Below are positions 34,167 through 47,095 of a stretch of 64,000 nucleotides of DNA, piece after piece (position 1 is the first letter of the stretch; every line of letters starts with the position of its first letter). The translations under genes were made by a program, and so were the position numbers. This DNA comes from Tetrapyrgos nigripes (lineage: Eukaryota > Basidiomycota > Agaricomycetes > Agaricales > Campanellaceae): positions 806,001 through 870,000 of the forward strand of contig JAACJM010000006.1 of NCBI GenBank assembly GCA_013368315.1. The letters are read 5' to 3'. Below the pieces are notes generated by a model. That model was not told where the DNA came from. It was given only the letters and a program-made list of their open reading frames with translations, and did not search any database.

Positions 34167-34522
34167 ATCTTCTTTTTTCACCACCGCACTCTCTTGATAT
34201 TTGCTCAAGTTCCTCCCATTTTTTCTGTCGGAAAGTGTTCCTATGATATCCTCGAACTGAAATATCTACGATGTTGATTTTTATGTATGAGCCTTGACCT
34301 TGATATTATTAGGACAGACGCGTTGTATACGACCTAAGTCTACGCCAACTAGTGCATCCCTCCTCGTCATTCGTTAGTGTCCTGAAGGGAGCTTTTCGAG
34401 TGTCCCAACCTTCCGAGAACCTTCTCTTTTTTTTTTTTTTAACTCAAAGTCAATGGCCCATTTTGAGTCTTCCGGAATCCGAGGCCATCCGAGGAGGAGT
34501 CGGGACTTGAAGGGGATGAAGG

Positions 34523-35300
34523 TGGCATGCTGTTGAATGACCAGATAGAAATCGATCCCTAATGATGATTTTGCTACGATGATTCTGCTCTGAAACACCC
34601 GAATACCCCTTTTTGCGACCATGCCTGCGTGCGAAACAAGGACAAAGAAGAAGGCACACGGGCTGTGACTCCAGGTACTTGAAGGAGGTGAAGTGGCATG
34701 CTGTTGAATGAATAGATAGAAAGAACTTAGAAAACTGCGATCTCTAATGATTTTGCTACAATGATTCTGCCCGGATACCTATTTACTGTCAATCTTTTTG
34801 CGACCATCCTTGCGCGCGTGAGTTACACTTCAAGCGACTCGGACGAGCCGAGCCGTCTCGACTTGCCCAGGAATGGACCATATTCTTTCGACGAAAAACG
34901 CGAGTTCACGATAGGATCGGTCATGGTCTAAGCTTACGAAGTTGTAGGAACTCAGTTGATACTACTACTTACTAGTGTGGTTCCTCAACGGGAGTAAGTA
35001 TGGTAAGGGAATGAAGTGGCATGCTGTTGAATGACCAGGTAGAGAGAGGGAAACCTCCCATCTCTAATGATGATTTTGCTAGTACGATTTTGCTCTGAAA
35101 CATCCGTTTACTGTTATTCTTTTTGCGACCACGCTTGCGCGCGAGTCACCTTGACTCACCCAGGCATGGACCCTATCCTTCTGACAAGAAATGCGAGCTG
35201 ACGATGGGATCGCTCATGGTCTACTTACGCCGACTTGCCCGTTGCAGGAACTCAGTTGATACTTACTGGTATGACTCAGCGGGAGTAAGTATGGCATGGC
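34523..35300. repeat. Imperfect direct repeats (~130-bp core, ~310-bp unit)
   Basis: The core starts TGGCATGCTGTTGAATGA and ends in TTTTTGCGACCA..GCG. It occurs three times, near 34523-34632, 34694-34818 and 35017-35144. The second and third copies extend about 170 bp further through ACTCAGTTGATACT and GGGAGTAAGTATGG. No coding potential. Confidence 0.7.
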
Positions 35301-35443
35301 TTGCTTCGCATAACGTATACCGCATACGCCATTTCAGCTACAAGACCCACTGCTGAGCCTTTTGAATAAATCCGAGTCGTTCTCGTTTGGCTTCAAGTTA
35401 GCCTATATTTAGGGTTGCACACTGTACCGTATATGGGTGCGTC

Positions 35444-35637
35444 CGTAAACTCACTTTTTCGGAGCCTCCGTTGTAGGGTACGGGTATTCATGACGACTGT
35501 ATCTGGCACCGTACAGCTGCGGCGTGCAGCCCTACTACCTGTAAACTCACTTTTTCGGAGCCTCCGCTGTAGGGTACGGGTATTTATGACGACTGTATCT
35601 AGCACCGTACAGCTGCGGCGTGCAGCCCTACTACCTG
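35444..35637. repeat. 97-bp tandem repeat, two copies
   Basis: Copies at 35444-35540 and 35541-35637 differ at about three bases. Each runs from GTAAACTCACTTTTTCGGAG to GCAGCCCTACTACCT. The end of each copy (CACCGTACAG..TGCAGCCCTA) is an imperfect reverse complement of AGGGTTGCACACTGTACCGT at 35411-35430, just outside the array. That suggests a terminal-inverted-repeat element whose right half was duplicated. Confidence 0.8.
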
Positions 35638-36226
35638 TATTCACTCGCACGCAAGCCTAGACCCTGATCTCGCGACTGCGACTTGCAAACCAAACTAAAA
35701 CAACTATTCTCAGAGCTAACTCCGAGTCGGACTCGGGGCTTTTAGAACCTTAACATCTGGCAGTAAGTGCGGCCACAGCTTCGACTCTCAGTTCCCTAAG
35801 ATCTCAGGCTCATCAAAACGTTTTCTCGTGTACATGATGTATTTGGGGTTCGAAGCTGCTCCGAGTCCTTCTGAGGCCGCGCTAGTGACAGGCTTTGAAG
35901 CCACTTCTCCAGTTCATCTTGATCCCGTTGATCTTTTGATTCTTGATTCCCTCAACTTAAGAGTTCATCATTAAAAGTTCGGCAACTTAGATCATAGCCT
36001 TAAGAGTCTCACCTTCAGTATCAGTTATCTATCTATCTACATTCGGTGATGATGCGGGCCATCATTGAACGTGCCAGTGCTGCGTACTGAGTGCGAGCGC
36101 TCGAGCTTGAGGGAAGCTCCATGAGTGTACCCGGGCCGTCCTGCGGTGGCGTCGATATCATTTGTCAAGTACTAAGCGGTTGAGTTAATTTTGAACGGAG
36201 CCGTAAGTGCGACTGCAGGTCGATGC

Positions 36227-36460
36227 CTACTGAGGTGTCTTCACCCAGTTTTTGGCTTCCAGGATAAACTGATTCACGGTCGCCACCGCGTCGGGAGCTT
36301 CGGTGTAGATCCAGGCGTATAGACTGGTCAGACGGCTTGAGTATACATACTTCGTTGGTGGACGAAATTTTTGGATGAGAATAAATCTCGAGTTCTTTCT
36401 TGGCGCCGGAACTACTCCATATAGAAGTGCAGCCAACAAACGGTCATGAGGGTGCTTCAA
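36227..36460 (-). pseudogene. Possible Nudix (ADP-ribose pyrophosphatase-like) fragment
   Basis: A minus-strand stretch encodes ALKHPHDR..SRFILIQKFRPPTK. The segment resembles the sequence before the Nudix box in Ysa1-type ADP-ribose pyrophosphatases (hydrophobic strand, then QFRPP). The Nudix box itself (GX5EX7REUXEEXGU) was not found downstream, and no complete gene can be built. It may be a relic or a chance match. Confidence 0.25.
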
Positions 36461-37514
36461 AGCACTAGAAGTTATTTCCTCAAGTGGCGGAGGTATTCCA
36501 TTCTTGCCAAAGAGCGGTATCTCGTATCAAACATAGGAAATTTGAACGAACCAGCCAATGACTCGGAGCAGAAACAAGCGAAGAGGACGGGAGATGAGCA
36601 GAGCAATCTTGTGCCAAACTGAAGGAACCAGCGACCGGACGAGAGAAGAAGGTGAAAGATGATCAGGAAACCTCAGTGCCACTCAGTTCAGCATAGTTGT
36701 TGTTGTGGCGCTGATGCTATCATAACAAAGCCCAAGTGGGAAGTGCTAGCTAACGAAATCTGATATCAATTTTGATTCTGATTTTGGGCACATAGCCTGC
36801 TCTGAGGGTATAGGATGCTTTATAGGAGGGTAGTCGAATGATAGAGGTCTAGGGGTGAGTCAGTCCCGAATTGCGTAAGATCTTCGTTTACTGTGTGTTC
36901 CAATTTGTGCTCGGGTACCCGGTGCGAGGCTGTTCAATTATCAGAGTACCAATGCAGATTTTGACCGGCGAACTTGGACGAGTGATGGTTTTACTGGACC
37001 CTGCAAAGTCTTTGAGATTCATAGATCTAGCAGTGCTGAGGTGGAAGCAACTAGGGGTTTTGCCACCTTTGAGAAGGACAACTAGTCAGGAGGTTAAGAT
37101 GCTAGCATGCCCGTGAGATACCTGGGGAATGGGGTGGTCCGTGCACGCTGCGCGCGTTGGCAGGTGAATACTTGTAGGTGTGTCATTTCCGACAACGGAA
37201 TGGCGGGAGCATCCTGGTCCAGAGCTGGTCCGGAGTGAGAAGTACTTGGAGACGCAGAATCGTATTCCAAGCTACCTCTTTTGCCCAGGACTTCGCCAAG
37301 ATTTCGGCTAAAAATGGCAACGGAAAAACTATCTATTAGTACCAGAGCGAAAGAGGGGCAAGTATGAAATTACGGCAGGCAAAAATCACAAGTCAAAAGT
37401 GACCCTAATAAGGAAATGGATTACGGTATTTGATTTGGGGGTATTTGGAACTGCAGGTATTCACATGCACATGTCGATGAAAGCATGTCTGGGCAAGGTT
37501 GATCGCTTACTCCC
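36461..37514. other. Intergenic region upstream of OPI1
   Basis: No gene or repeat recognised. Probably contains the OPI1 promoter. Confidence 0.4.
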
Positions 37515-40500
37515 ATGGAAGACCCGCAGCGGCCATCCCAGTCGGCCAGCAGCAGCACCAGCCTCACCGACACTCTCTTCGATGACCAGGATGAAAGCGT
37601 ACGCATCGCAGTCCGCGCCCTGGACGATATGCGCAACAATGCCCATGCAAACGGAAAAACTTGTATGCATCATATCACGTCCCATTTGTTCCCATCTAAT
37701 GATCAATACAGCGTCGATAACTACCCCAGCACTATCTGTAGCTTCCTTGTCCTCGGTGGAGTCTTCGTCGCTCGCAAGTCCCGCATTGTCCACAAACGAA
37801 ACCCTTTTGTCGCATTCTTCTTCGGAACCAGTTTTCTTTAGAAGGGTGTCTCATTTACCGCTGGTAAATGGCGCGATTAGTATGTATGAACATGGGAAGG
37901 CTAGCTCGAGGGTCGTCAAGGTACGTGGTTGTCGTTATTTGCTTTGCCTTTTTGCTGATATCATTGTCCGGAAGTATGGCGCGGAGATCATGGAGTCAGG
38001 TGTAAAAACAATATCTCGACCAGTCATCGACCGTCTGCCCGTAAATACTGTGGAACATCTTGATGAGTTTGCATGCCGGCAACTTGACAAGGTGAGTCGG
38101 TTCACATCTATCTCCATCCCTTTCCCTGTTTCTTGGTATCATTATCTTGGTCTTCTTTCTCCTGCAAATGACATTCGTCTTGCAATCAGTGGCATCAGCA
38201 TATACGATGTTGTTCTGATGAGTACAGCAGTGGCTTTCTTATTCTTTCAATCTTCAGGTTCTTCTTTACATATCCTTTGCGGTCATTTGTATTTCCTGCT
38301 TCATACTGTGCATCACAAGGCGCAGATTATCAGAAAGACGCGCATATAGCTGGGCAGTATGCCTTTAAACGCTCTGCACCGCAATGATCCAAGCCCTGGC
38401 TTAAGGCCGGAAGATCCTTTTAATCTTCTCATGAAGCAAGCCCATCAGGTCATCCTGTGACCACTTTGTGATGCTCTTTTTGAATGCAGATCGAAACTGC
38501 ATGAGCTACGAACTGCTTCCCTTCCGCTACTACGATCTTCATTTTTGACTTGCGGTTCCTGGTACCTTTCATTCTTCATTTGCGTTGCCCTCTCATCTTC
38601 GTCTTACGCTTGACTCGGGATGACCTCTCCGTCATGGAAGAGGAGTCCGTCCTTTCTTGGATTTTATTCACTAAATCCGGTGTTGGGCTATTCCATGCTG
38701 ATGGACATACTGTTGAATGGACATCATCCCATCATACACACCAGCATGCCTCCCGGCTATATGCGATTACTTTCTTTTGAATTATGTCTTAACATTCCAC
38801 CTCGGGTTGTGGTGTACAGGCGTTGATTTCCGTGACTTTGTGATGCAGAGTAATTGATGTCTCTTCCCCTTCTTATACGTTCTCCTGGGGAACAGATGTT
38901 GATTCCGTCGCCGCTTCGTCCTACCTATCCTTGTACTTTCCGTGCATTGCTCTAGCCAGGTGGTTACTCGCAAGGGTGTCACGACAACGACAAACATCGC
39001 TCTTGGTTGGATTAGGTCGTATTGTGTTGCGGCTGCTTTGACCTCTTTCCCTGCCTGCCGAGCGACCTTTGGACGGAAGAGACCCTTTATCTGGATTCGG
39101 TGTTCCGTTGCTGCTTTGCTCGCTTCATTTTCCCTCCTCATCTTACGTTGTGTTGTTTCCTTGCCTTGCAACCGGATTAGTGTCACTGTTGTCATTGTTG
39201 TTATCTCGTGTTTTTACTTTCGCGTTTGCGGCGTTATACCCCCTCCTGCCTCTTATAGGGCCAGCTTCTACGCCCTTTCCCTTTGGCGTCACTGGTGTTC
39301 TACCTCCTCGCTGTCCCTCTTTTCCCCTTCGCTTTTGCTTTCGCCTTCTTTGCTTTTGTTCCAACTTTTATTTATTCTCTCCTCCTCTACCCTCATTCCT
39401 TCTATCCATCTTCTATGCTGTCCTCTCTGTGTCCCTGTACTGACGACGGCATGCGCTCGCCTGTTTCTCCTGTCTCTCTTCCTCGGTTCCACGACCTGCT
39501 CGAACAGCTAGAGAAATATCGTCGCCCTTCCTTTGGCTCACCTTCTTCCCCGCATTCCTCTACGCCGCTCTCGGCCGATAGGGATACGAGCAAAGAAAGA
39601 GAAAGGGACGCAATCAAGGACAGAGATGGTGATAGGACGGCCAGACGTCCACCACCACCACAATATCATCGATTACCATCATCAAGTAGAAGCAGCAGAG
39701 CCACTGGCAGTGCCTCATTCGCCGATCCTAATGCTAGGATGGATATAGAATTGGATTCTCGGTCGGTCGGCCGGGATAGCAGGAATGGTGATGGGCCTGT
39801 GCTGATGAGGGAAGATGAGGAGAGAGACGGAGAAAGGAATAGGGATATGGAGAGTGAGACGAAGGTTGGGAGTTGGTTGGAAGGTGGGTAGTCTTTTTCT
39901 TTGACCTCTGCGTTCTTGTTCCTTTTTCTTTGTCGTCCTTTTTTTCTTCTTCCAACTGCTTTCTCCCCAATTCTGTCGCGTCTTCGCTTTTGCCACTCCT
40001 CATGCACGCTGTTACCGTTTACGTGGTATATGCAATGTTTCGGCTTTGTTGCCCCCTTATCGTTATCCCGCTCTTTCTAACTCCGTTACAGCCGTTGTTG
40101 CCCATGATTTACTGACGTTGTCTGTCTCGAATACAGTTACATCTCCACACTTTTCCCGAGGTCGCACAAGTGAACCTAAGGATCCTTCCGGCAGTCGAGG
40201 TTCCAGGTCATGTACGCCTACCCCAAGTGCAAATGGTCATGCCAACACATCATATGGTGGCAGGACGAGAGGTCACACATTTGGGTGTGAATACTCATAT
40301 GAGGAGGACTCTGACACCAATCTACGGCGGCGGCATTCATCGTTGCGTGAGGATGATAAGGATAACCTCGCAGAACCTTCATCTTCTCGCCGTGAGGATA
40401 AACGAAGCCCATCAATAACAGCAGCCCCTACATCTTCGTCTGATCATCGCAATGTGCAGCGTGATTCCCAGACGAACAGCCATAACCAGGTTACTCATCG

Positions 40501-41911
40501 GAGGACGTTGCAAAATGTGCTCCTTGGCGTTGGTGGATTCGGATTTGCTTGGAGTGAGGACAGTATGAGGAAATTGAGATATTGTTTGAGTTGGCTACAG
40601 GTCAGTGTTACTCCAGTGTTACTCTGCGCCTCGATCATATTCTATCTTTCTTCATTTATCACGTCTTCATCTCGTTGTCGATCTACTCCATGTCTACGCT
40701 CTTCTTACTTCTTTAACCTTTTTCACATGTATTGTGCGGGCACGGATGCTAATGTTTCCAATCCTACCGCTCTATAGTACGCAACGGCACACATCGACGC
40801 TCAGATTCTAGTGTTACGAGATTTCACAGCCTCACTTCAACAACACTACCCTGCTAGTCCTGCGACACCCACCAACTCCTCTCGGACCAGCCGATCACAC
40901 TCCCGTCACGAACGACGTGCGTCGGAGAATATGACAATCTCAACAGACCATCAGAACAGACTGATTGATATCCGCCGAGATGTTGTTCGGACTGTGCGAG
41001 ACGTGGTCAAAGTCATTTCTACTTATGGAGGAGGCGCTACCCTACCCGAGTCTGCCAAAAATGCGGTCAAAGGTTTCATCCTGAGGCTACCGCATAATTG
41101 GTCTGCCAGAGCCGATTCTACCGCTGCTGCTGCTGGTGTACCTCATGGTCCTGGGTCGGGCAGGGAAAGTTTGACCACTGCCGCTGCTGGTGGACATGCT
41201 GGCAGGGGTCACCATCCTCATACGAGAACGAAAGATCGAGGTGTTGGTGGCTCATCAACAACATCACCCCATTCGTCCAGAGCAGCGTCGCCTAATGCGT
41301 CTCGGGTTCTGCTGCGAGATAGCAATCCTGAAGATGTTGCAGGTGCTGGCCAGACGATGTCTGCTAGTACAGCTGTCGTTGCTGCGCAAAGAATTTTGGT
41401 GCTTGCCACTGAGAGCTTGGATATGATGAGAGGCGTTACGGGTGTTGTGAAGGAGAGTTTGGATAGTGCTGATGCCTGGGTTGAGAGGCTTCGGCAGGTT
41501 GGGCTGCAGAGGGCTGAAGCTGCTGGTCGTTCGGATGGTCCACCTGGAGACTTTTTCCCGCCTGTTGGGCCTGGAGACGAGTATAGAGGGGAGAACATGA
41601 GGGATCCTAGAGATTCTGATTTGTTGTCTCCACTCAATATCAGTCGGAGAGGTAGTGTCAGCTCGAGTGCTGGCAGTGTGTATGATTATGCGTCCCCTGG
41701 GAGGTCGTCGGCAGTGTCACCTGCACCGTCTTCGTCGTCGTATACTTCCTACAGTGTAGCAGGTTATCACCCCAACGGAGCGCCTATGGATGCGCCGAGT
41801 CCGGATATGGGAAGAGTGATGAGGAGTATGACGCTGGTTGATGAAGATGACGTGGAGATTAAAAGAGAAGACGATGATGAGAGAGCTGGTAGAATGGATG
41901 TAGACTCATGA
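37515..41911 (+). CDS. OPI1: Opi1-type transcriptional regulator of phospholipid synthesis
   Basis: Opi1 represses inositol/choline-responsive genes and senses phosphatidic acid at the ER in yeast. Six exons: 37515-37662, 37712-37920, 37975-38091, 39508-39883, 40137-40600, 40778-41911; 815 residues in frame. The N-terminal conserved block is DDQDESVRIAVRALDDMRN (~24-42). A second is SHLPLVNGAISMYEHGKASS then GAEIMESGVKTISRPVIDRLP (~95-140). The third is LQNVLLGVGGFGFAWSEDSM..LRYCLSWLQ joined to YATAHIDAQILVLRDFTASLQ (~410-460), all characteristic of the Opi1 family. Between and after lie Ser/Asp/Gly-rich disordered stretches with many charged residues. I saw no clear FFAT motif. Intron 3 (38092-39507) is 1,416 nt, extraordinary for this genome. 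An alternative start inside it (MRSPVSPVSLPRF.., from about 39451) could give a shorter isoform. Confidence 0.88.
38092..39507 (+). other. 1.4-kb intron of OPI1
   Basis: GTGAGT donor at 38092 and GAACAG acceptor at 39507. Joining gives QLDK-LEKYRRPS in frame. Rich in pyrimidines. No nested gene recognised on either strand. Confidence 0.65.
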
Positions 41912-43358
41912 AGTAGTCTTCACTTCTTTCTATGGGGAAGGAACGTCTCGGTGAGTATGGTGTCCATGCGCACCGGTAGTTGCTTCTCGGCGCTTCGCCC
42001 ATGCTGACTACTTTTTTTTTTCTTCCTTCCCTGTCAAGGTCTTTTTGCTGTGGGATGCTCGGGTAATTTATCCGTTAACGACGGAATGAATTCATCCGTT
42101 TTTTTTTCATTCTCCGACCATGTACAACCTATATCCCTCTTTTTTTTTTCTTCCTATTCTGAGACCGCGAGGTGCTGTCGTTATGTCGCATACCTAGGTA
42201 CCCGTGGCTGGCAGCTGGCTTTGAGTATCACATTGGCCCTGTGGTGGAGCGTTCCTTCCCTTTACCCCTACCTTTCTTGACATCCATTCTTCTCTCTTCA
42301 GTCCGGGTTCCTTGCTCGCTGTCCTTAATTTATTTCTTTCTTTTATCATCATCATTCTTACACTCATGGACCAGTCCTCACTTTTTGCATATACAATCCA
42401 AGCAAGTTTAGTACATACTACAATCTATACAAGACATACCGTATACTGGCACAATTTGTTGTTTAGCTACTTTACGTCCATCTACTATCGTTATCTTACC
42501 TCACGCATGCGTCTGGGTTCAAAGATGACTGGCATTTTGTTTGCGCTATTTATTGGTCTACCTGTGCTATCCCTATCCCCTGTCCCTCCTTTTTGTTTCT
42601 CGATTCTTTGTCATTGCACTTGTGTTCCTTGCCCTTTTCTCCTGTTTTCGATCCTTCCCCTGGATATGTTGACCGGTGACCGAGTTTGACACTGGGTCTA
42701 ATTTATTTTGTTGTCGTTCATGTTTTCGTCGTCCTTCTCTTTTTTTATTCTTGTTGTCCTACCGTGTTCATTTCTAATCTCAACTCTTCTTCCATGACCC
42801 TGGGTGTAGATCGCGCACGGTCACTGGGGTAACGTTGATTGTAATTTGTATCTACCGCAAATGTAAACCAAATGTATCGGCTGCGTGTATGTATATCATT
42901 GGGAATGGGATGTGTTTATTTAAATTTACATTCGTTGAAGCTCTATGAACGGAAGCAAAGAAAAGAAAGAACATGCATCGGGAATGACTAGCACGATGAG
43001 AAGCGGTTAAACTGACCGACTGTCTTGGTGTGAGTAATGGACATCTGTGGATCTAATTTATCGCTCTGAACCTTCCACATAGACGTCGCGATCCAGCGCT
43101 GTTTATTAATTTTGGAGGATTTGGACAAATAAACGATGGAAGCAGGTGTACAGCCACCTATTGAACAGGTTGTGCGCCACGGTCGTGTCTAAAAGTCTAA
43201 TCACGCCCTCAAGACCGCTCTTTGCTGTTCACCACCACCATCTCTATCCTCCTCGCCATCCTCTGCTAGTCTTTTTCTCGTCGTCGTCGACGGCGTCGGG
43301 CTCAATACACCTCTTTCTACGCGCTGTCACGCTTCGTCGGAAGCTCCGCAAGCCAGCA
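41912..43358. other. Intergenic region, OPI1 3' side and C2H2 gene promoter
   Basis: Long pyrimidine tracts (for example 42009-42025 and 42138-42150). The probable 5' UTR of the next gene includes upstream in-frame ATG at 43146. No separate gene recognised. Confidence 0.4.
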
Positions 43359-45435
43359 ATGGAGTCAGCCCTTCGATCTGAGACTGTTGCAGATGCAGGC
43401 CCCATCTCGAATATAACACCATCGTGGTCATCCAACGAATCGCTTTCCGGCTGGATTGTCTCCCCAACTTCTACGTCTGGCGAGACTCTACCTCGCGCTG
43501 TGCGATCGTCGGCTCAGAACATGTATTTCCACGATTCTTCTTCTTATCATGTCCCCAGTTTCGCCATCCCAGGTGCAGGAACCGAACTCAGCGGTTCTCA
43601 AGTCTTGAGCGAGTCGTACTCACTGGTGGACGCCAGGCTGGATCATAGTCTCGCCCATTATAACGCAAAGCACGAGGAGAAACACGACGCTTCCTATCTT
43701 CACTCCATTCCTTCTGCTTCCGATGAGCATTACGGCGAAACCCACTATCCCTATCATCAACCCGCCCGTTCTCATCTTCCTCAGTCTGTCCTGCATCATC
43801 GTCAAAACCATGCGCAACCTTCTATCTACAATCATTCCAATGGATGGACTCACAGTCCCGCAGCATCTCACCCAGCATCCACCACGTTCCCCTATTCCGA
43901 CACTAGAGAAGGAACCTCTCCTTTCCTATCCAGCGAACCCTCCCCGAGAGACCAAACTCACCAACGCATGTCTTCATTCCCTGATTCCAACCACTCTGAC
44001 GATTTGTACACTACCATGCCTCTTCTTTCAGATAATCATCAGTATGCCAACTCCTTCCTTCATGATCACACCCCCAAGCAGTTCGTCAACATGTCCGATA
44101 TTGCAAGCATGCACGGTGCTGGTGCAGACTCGTTTAACTCTGACTATGCCCACTCCCAAATCTCTCCCGCGGACGCTGGTGACGGCGGGACCATTTCCCT
44201 TGTGTCCCTTGGTGATCCCAGTAACTGCTCTGGCGAATACGCCGTTTCCGACCAGGGATCAGGGGTCAAACGCAAACGGAATGGTAGTGAAGTTGACGAT
44301 GAAGCTGCAGATGGAAGCGAAGCCGGAGAGTCTGCTCATAGCTTTTCCTCGTCTTCGTCATACAAGAGGTCTCGTTTAGCCAATGGCGTCTCCGGTGGTC
44401 GTCAGAGGAAGAGCACTGTCTCTACTCAACTTTCCATGACCGTCGTCGGCTCTCCTGAGGAGGCCAAAATTTCCGCTGACGAAGTTGATCGAGATGCTGC
44501 TGACGAGCAGGGGGACGATTACGAAGACTACGTCGACGACGATGATAATAGCGACGCCTATGTCCCGTCCCGTTCTACCTCTCCTCGTGGTCGCAGGGCT
44601 TCTCGTTCGTCTTCCGATTCTTCTGGGCGTAGAAGGGGTGTCAGGGCACCAGGGAGCGCTGCAGAGGCTCTCAAATACATAGAGTCTTCGATGATGGGCT
44701 CGGGGTCTTCTCCTGACGACTCTAGTGCGCTTGGTGACCTATCTTTCGATTCTAATTCGAGTTGGAGGCCTAGCAAACCCGTTTCCGTACCGAATGTGAC
44801 GAAGAAGTCGAGAGGGAGGAAGGTACCAGTACATACATCTACCTCTTCCCTCGACCAAAGTCAGTACGGCGCTATCAACAGTTACCAACAGTCCGGTAGG
44901 CTCTCGCTGGACACCGCGGACATGTCTGGCTTCTATCAGCATCCTAATCAGTATACGCACCAGCAGACGGCGAGTTTGGAGAGTTTGAGTGATGTGGTGG
45001 AGACGGCGTCTTCTGCTCCTCAGCATGGAAGACCTGCGAAGGGGAAGTATTCGACCCGGGCTGCTGGGGAGTATGATACCGACGATTATGGACCTGGAGC
45101 CAAGGTTGTCAGTGGAGGTATCAAGAAGGCAAACGGGGACAGGAGGTATGTTTGTACGGCTGAGGGGTGCGGAAAGTGTTTCGTCAGAGGCGAACATCTG
45201 AAGAGACATGTTAGGAGTTTGCACACCTGGGATAAGCGTGAGTGTCCTTCTTTTACGCTTTATACCTCCTGTCTTCGTCGTAGTGTCGGCTACTTCGTCC
45301 CTGCTGCCTCATACGTCACCCAGTTGCTGACAAGTTTGTCCTCGCTATCTAGCCCACAAATGTCCTCATCCAGGCTGCAACAAGTCTTTCAGTCGGCGAG
45401 ATAACTTGGGTCAACACGTCCGCGTGCACCTGTAG
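43359..45435 (+). CDS. C2H2 zinc-finger transcription factor, Msn2/4-like
   Basis: Two exons, 43359-45237 and 45353-45435, give 653 residues. The C-terminus holds two C2H2 fingers: residues ~597-622 (C599, C604, H617, H622; KCFVRGEHLKRHVRSLH) and ~628-652 (C630, C635, H648, H652; KSFSRRDNLGQHVRVH). The tandem RGEHLKRH / RRDNLGQH pattern is that of Msn2/Msn4, which bind CCCCT stress elements. The intron splits the inter-finger linker. The rest is Ser/His-rich and disordered, with an acidic patch (DDYEDYVDDDDNSDAY, ~460) and a basic Arg/Ser stretch (~480-500). The start MESALRSET was preferred over an in-frame ATG 213 nt upstream, whose extension is low-complexity. Likely a nuclear stress or developmental regulator. 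Confidence 0.88.
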
Positions 45436-47095
45436 TCACTTTGCTAGTCCTTTCGCCGATGCTCCATCCCAGCGTTGATGTCTCGAAGTTCCTGTAACCC
45501 CACCTCGCTTACGATTGAGGGGTCGCATCCCATCTTCACCGTCTCTTTGTGTCTTCCGTTTCTGGATCGGGTCCTATAATTTCGGATATTAACCGCCCTG
45601 TCTCCCGACCCGGTGTTTGTCATCACCCTTGCAAATTTTTTTTTTCATTCCCATGGCGTAAAGACCCCCATGTCACTCGGACCTTTTGCCTTGAGCTGAC
45701 TCATTGTGACTCCATTGTGACTCCGATTTAGTCAGTTGGGCTGCTCGACGAGTCTTCATTTCGGTACATGTCTTTGTCGTTTGTGTATTTGAGCGCGGTT
45801 CATGGTGGGTTCGTGATTCATTACGCAAAGGCCCCACTTGGTTGAGGGCTGTGCACGATCGACGACTTGCCTTTTTCTTACTCTTTCCAATTTCTCTATT
45901 TCCCTCTACTGCGCGTCCACTCAGCTGCGCTTGTACAATAGATTACCAACCCACGAATTTTCTGCATACAGGGCATCCAGATCCATCTCCACAATCACCA
46001 TTGTAACTCTAAACGATACGATATTACTCTAGCATCCCGCCTATCTTGAATCTAGCGCTACCCTATTCGGACTCTACATCACGGTTAACGTTGTACTAGG
46101 GCTTCTTTTCACATAACTGTAACTGTTTTTTTCTACTGGAGGACTTTATCTTTTCTTTCTACCTGTTAGGGCTCTGTCTCTCTCTCCTACACAATGATTA
46201 GGATGATAATATGTTTGGTATCGGTATCATACAGCGCATACGGTATACTACTTTTTGAGGATACTCATACTCATCGACATCCTTGATACTTTGTCGTTAA
46301 AATAGTATTAGTCTTGGTCTCGGTCTAGCATACTTTGCTTGGTTGGTTAAAATATTCCGTGGATAGCTTATAGCTTAGCTTTGCTTGTACGTGTACGGTC
46401 GGTCTAGTATACTAGTGTAAGTCTACATAGGATGTTAACTTGAGCATATTACGATGAACTTTTTTGTTTGAGGATTTGGTTTGACATTGCGCAGAGATGC
46501 CTGGCAGTCCTGGTGTTTAGGGGCTTCTGAGAAAAAACGATCTCGGGATGCAAGGAGTTTGCATCCATCCGATATGTCTCATTACTTCCTGGGGAAGGTT
46601 ATATGAAGTCCTTTCACATCAAGAAGCTCAAGTTACTCATCCAAGGTATATCCCTAACGACGCCCATGCGTAGCCTCTTCAAGTCGGTGGCTTTCTTTCC
46701 GGCTGTGCCTGTCAATGGCGGGACTTCTTCGTTCTATCACGACAACGACATGCAATAGGTGCCTTATTTACCAGTCTGGCCGACTTAATAGATTTTCCAG
46801 CCTATCAAAGAAATTTGGACCCTTTTGTTATTTTTTTTTTTTTCGTATCACTAATGACTACGAGCCAGAATATACAAGTGAAGGGGTCCCAAGTAAGTGG
46901 GGCTTAATTACAACAAGTACAACACATACAAGTCGTGGTACGTACATTACCAAGTATAGTACAAAGTATACAAAAAAGTTCATACATCAAAAGCAAAAAA
47001 GTCCCGTCTAGCAACTACATCGTGTATCCAGTATGTTGTAAACGTACAACTTGGAAAAAAAAAAAAAAAAGAGTCGAAGACAGCGTGCCGGCACG
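45436..47095. other. Intergenic region between two convergent genes
   Basis: 3' flanks of the C2H2 gene (plus) and the Zn(II)2Cys6 gene (minus). Contains A/T-rich sequence, a T14 run near 46836 and an A16 run near 47055. No gene recognised. Confidence 0.4.

Noticed and set aside
34523..35637. CRISPR-like array
   Set aside because: Repeats are long, imperfect and few, without regular short spacers, and the genome is eukaryotic.
39289..40007. Several basic minus-strand frames around OPI1 exon 4
   Set aside because: Antisense to pyrimidine-rich intron and Ser/Arg-rich exon; no motif.
43146..43358. Upstream in-frame ATG of the C2H2 gene
   Set aside because: The added 71 residues are His/Ser/Arg low-complexity; MESALRSET at 43359 is a more natural start, although the longer form cannot be excluded.
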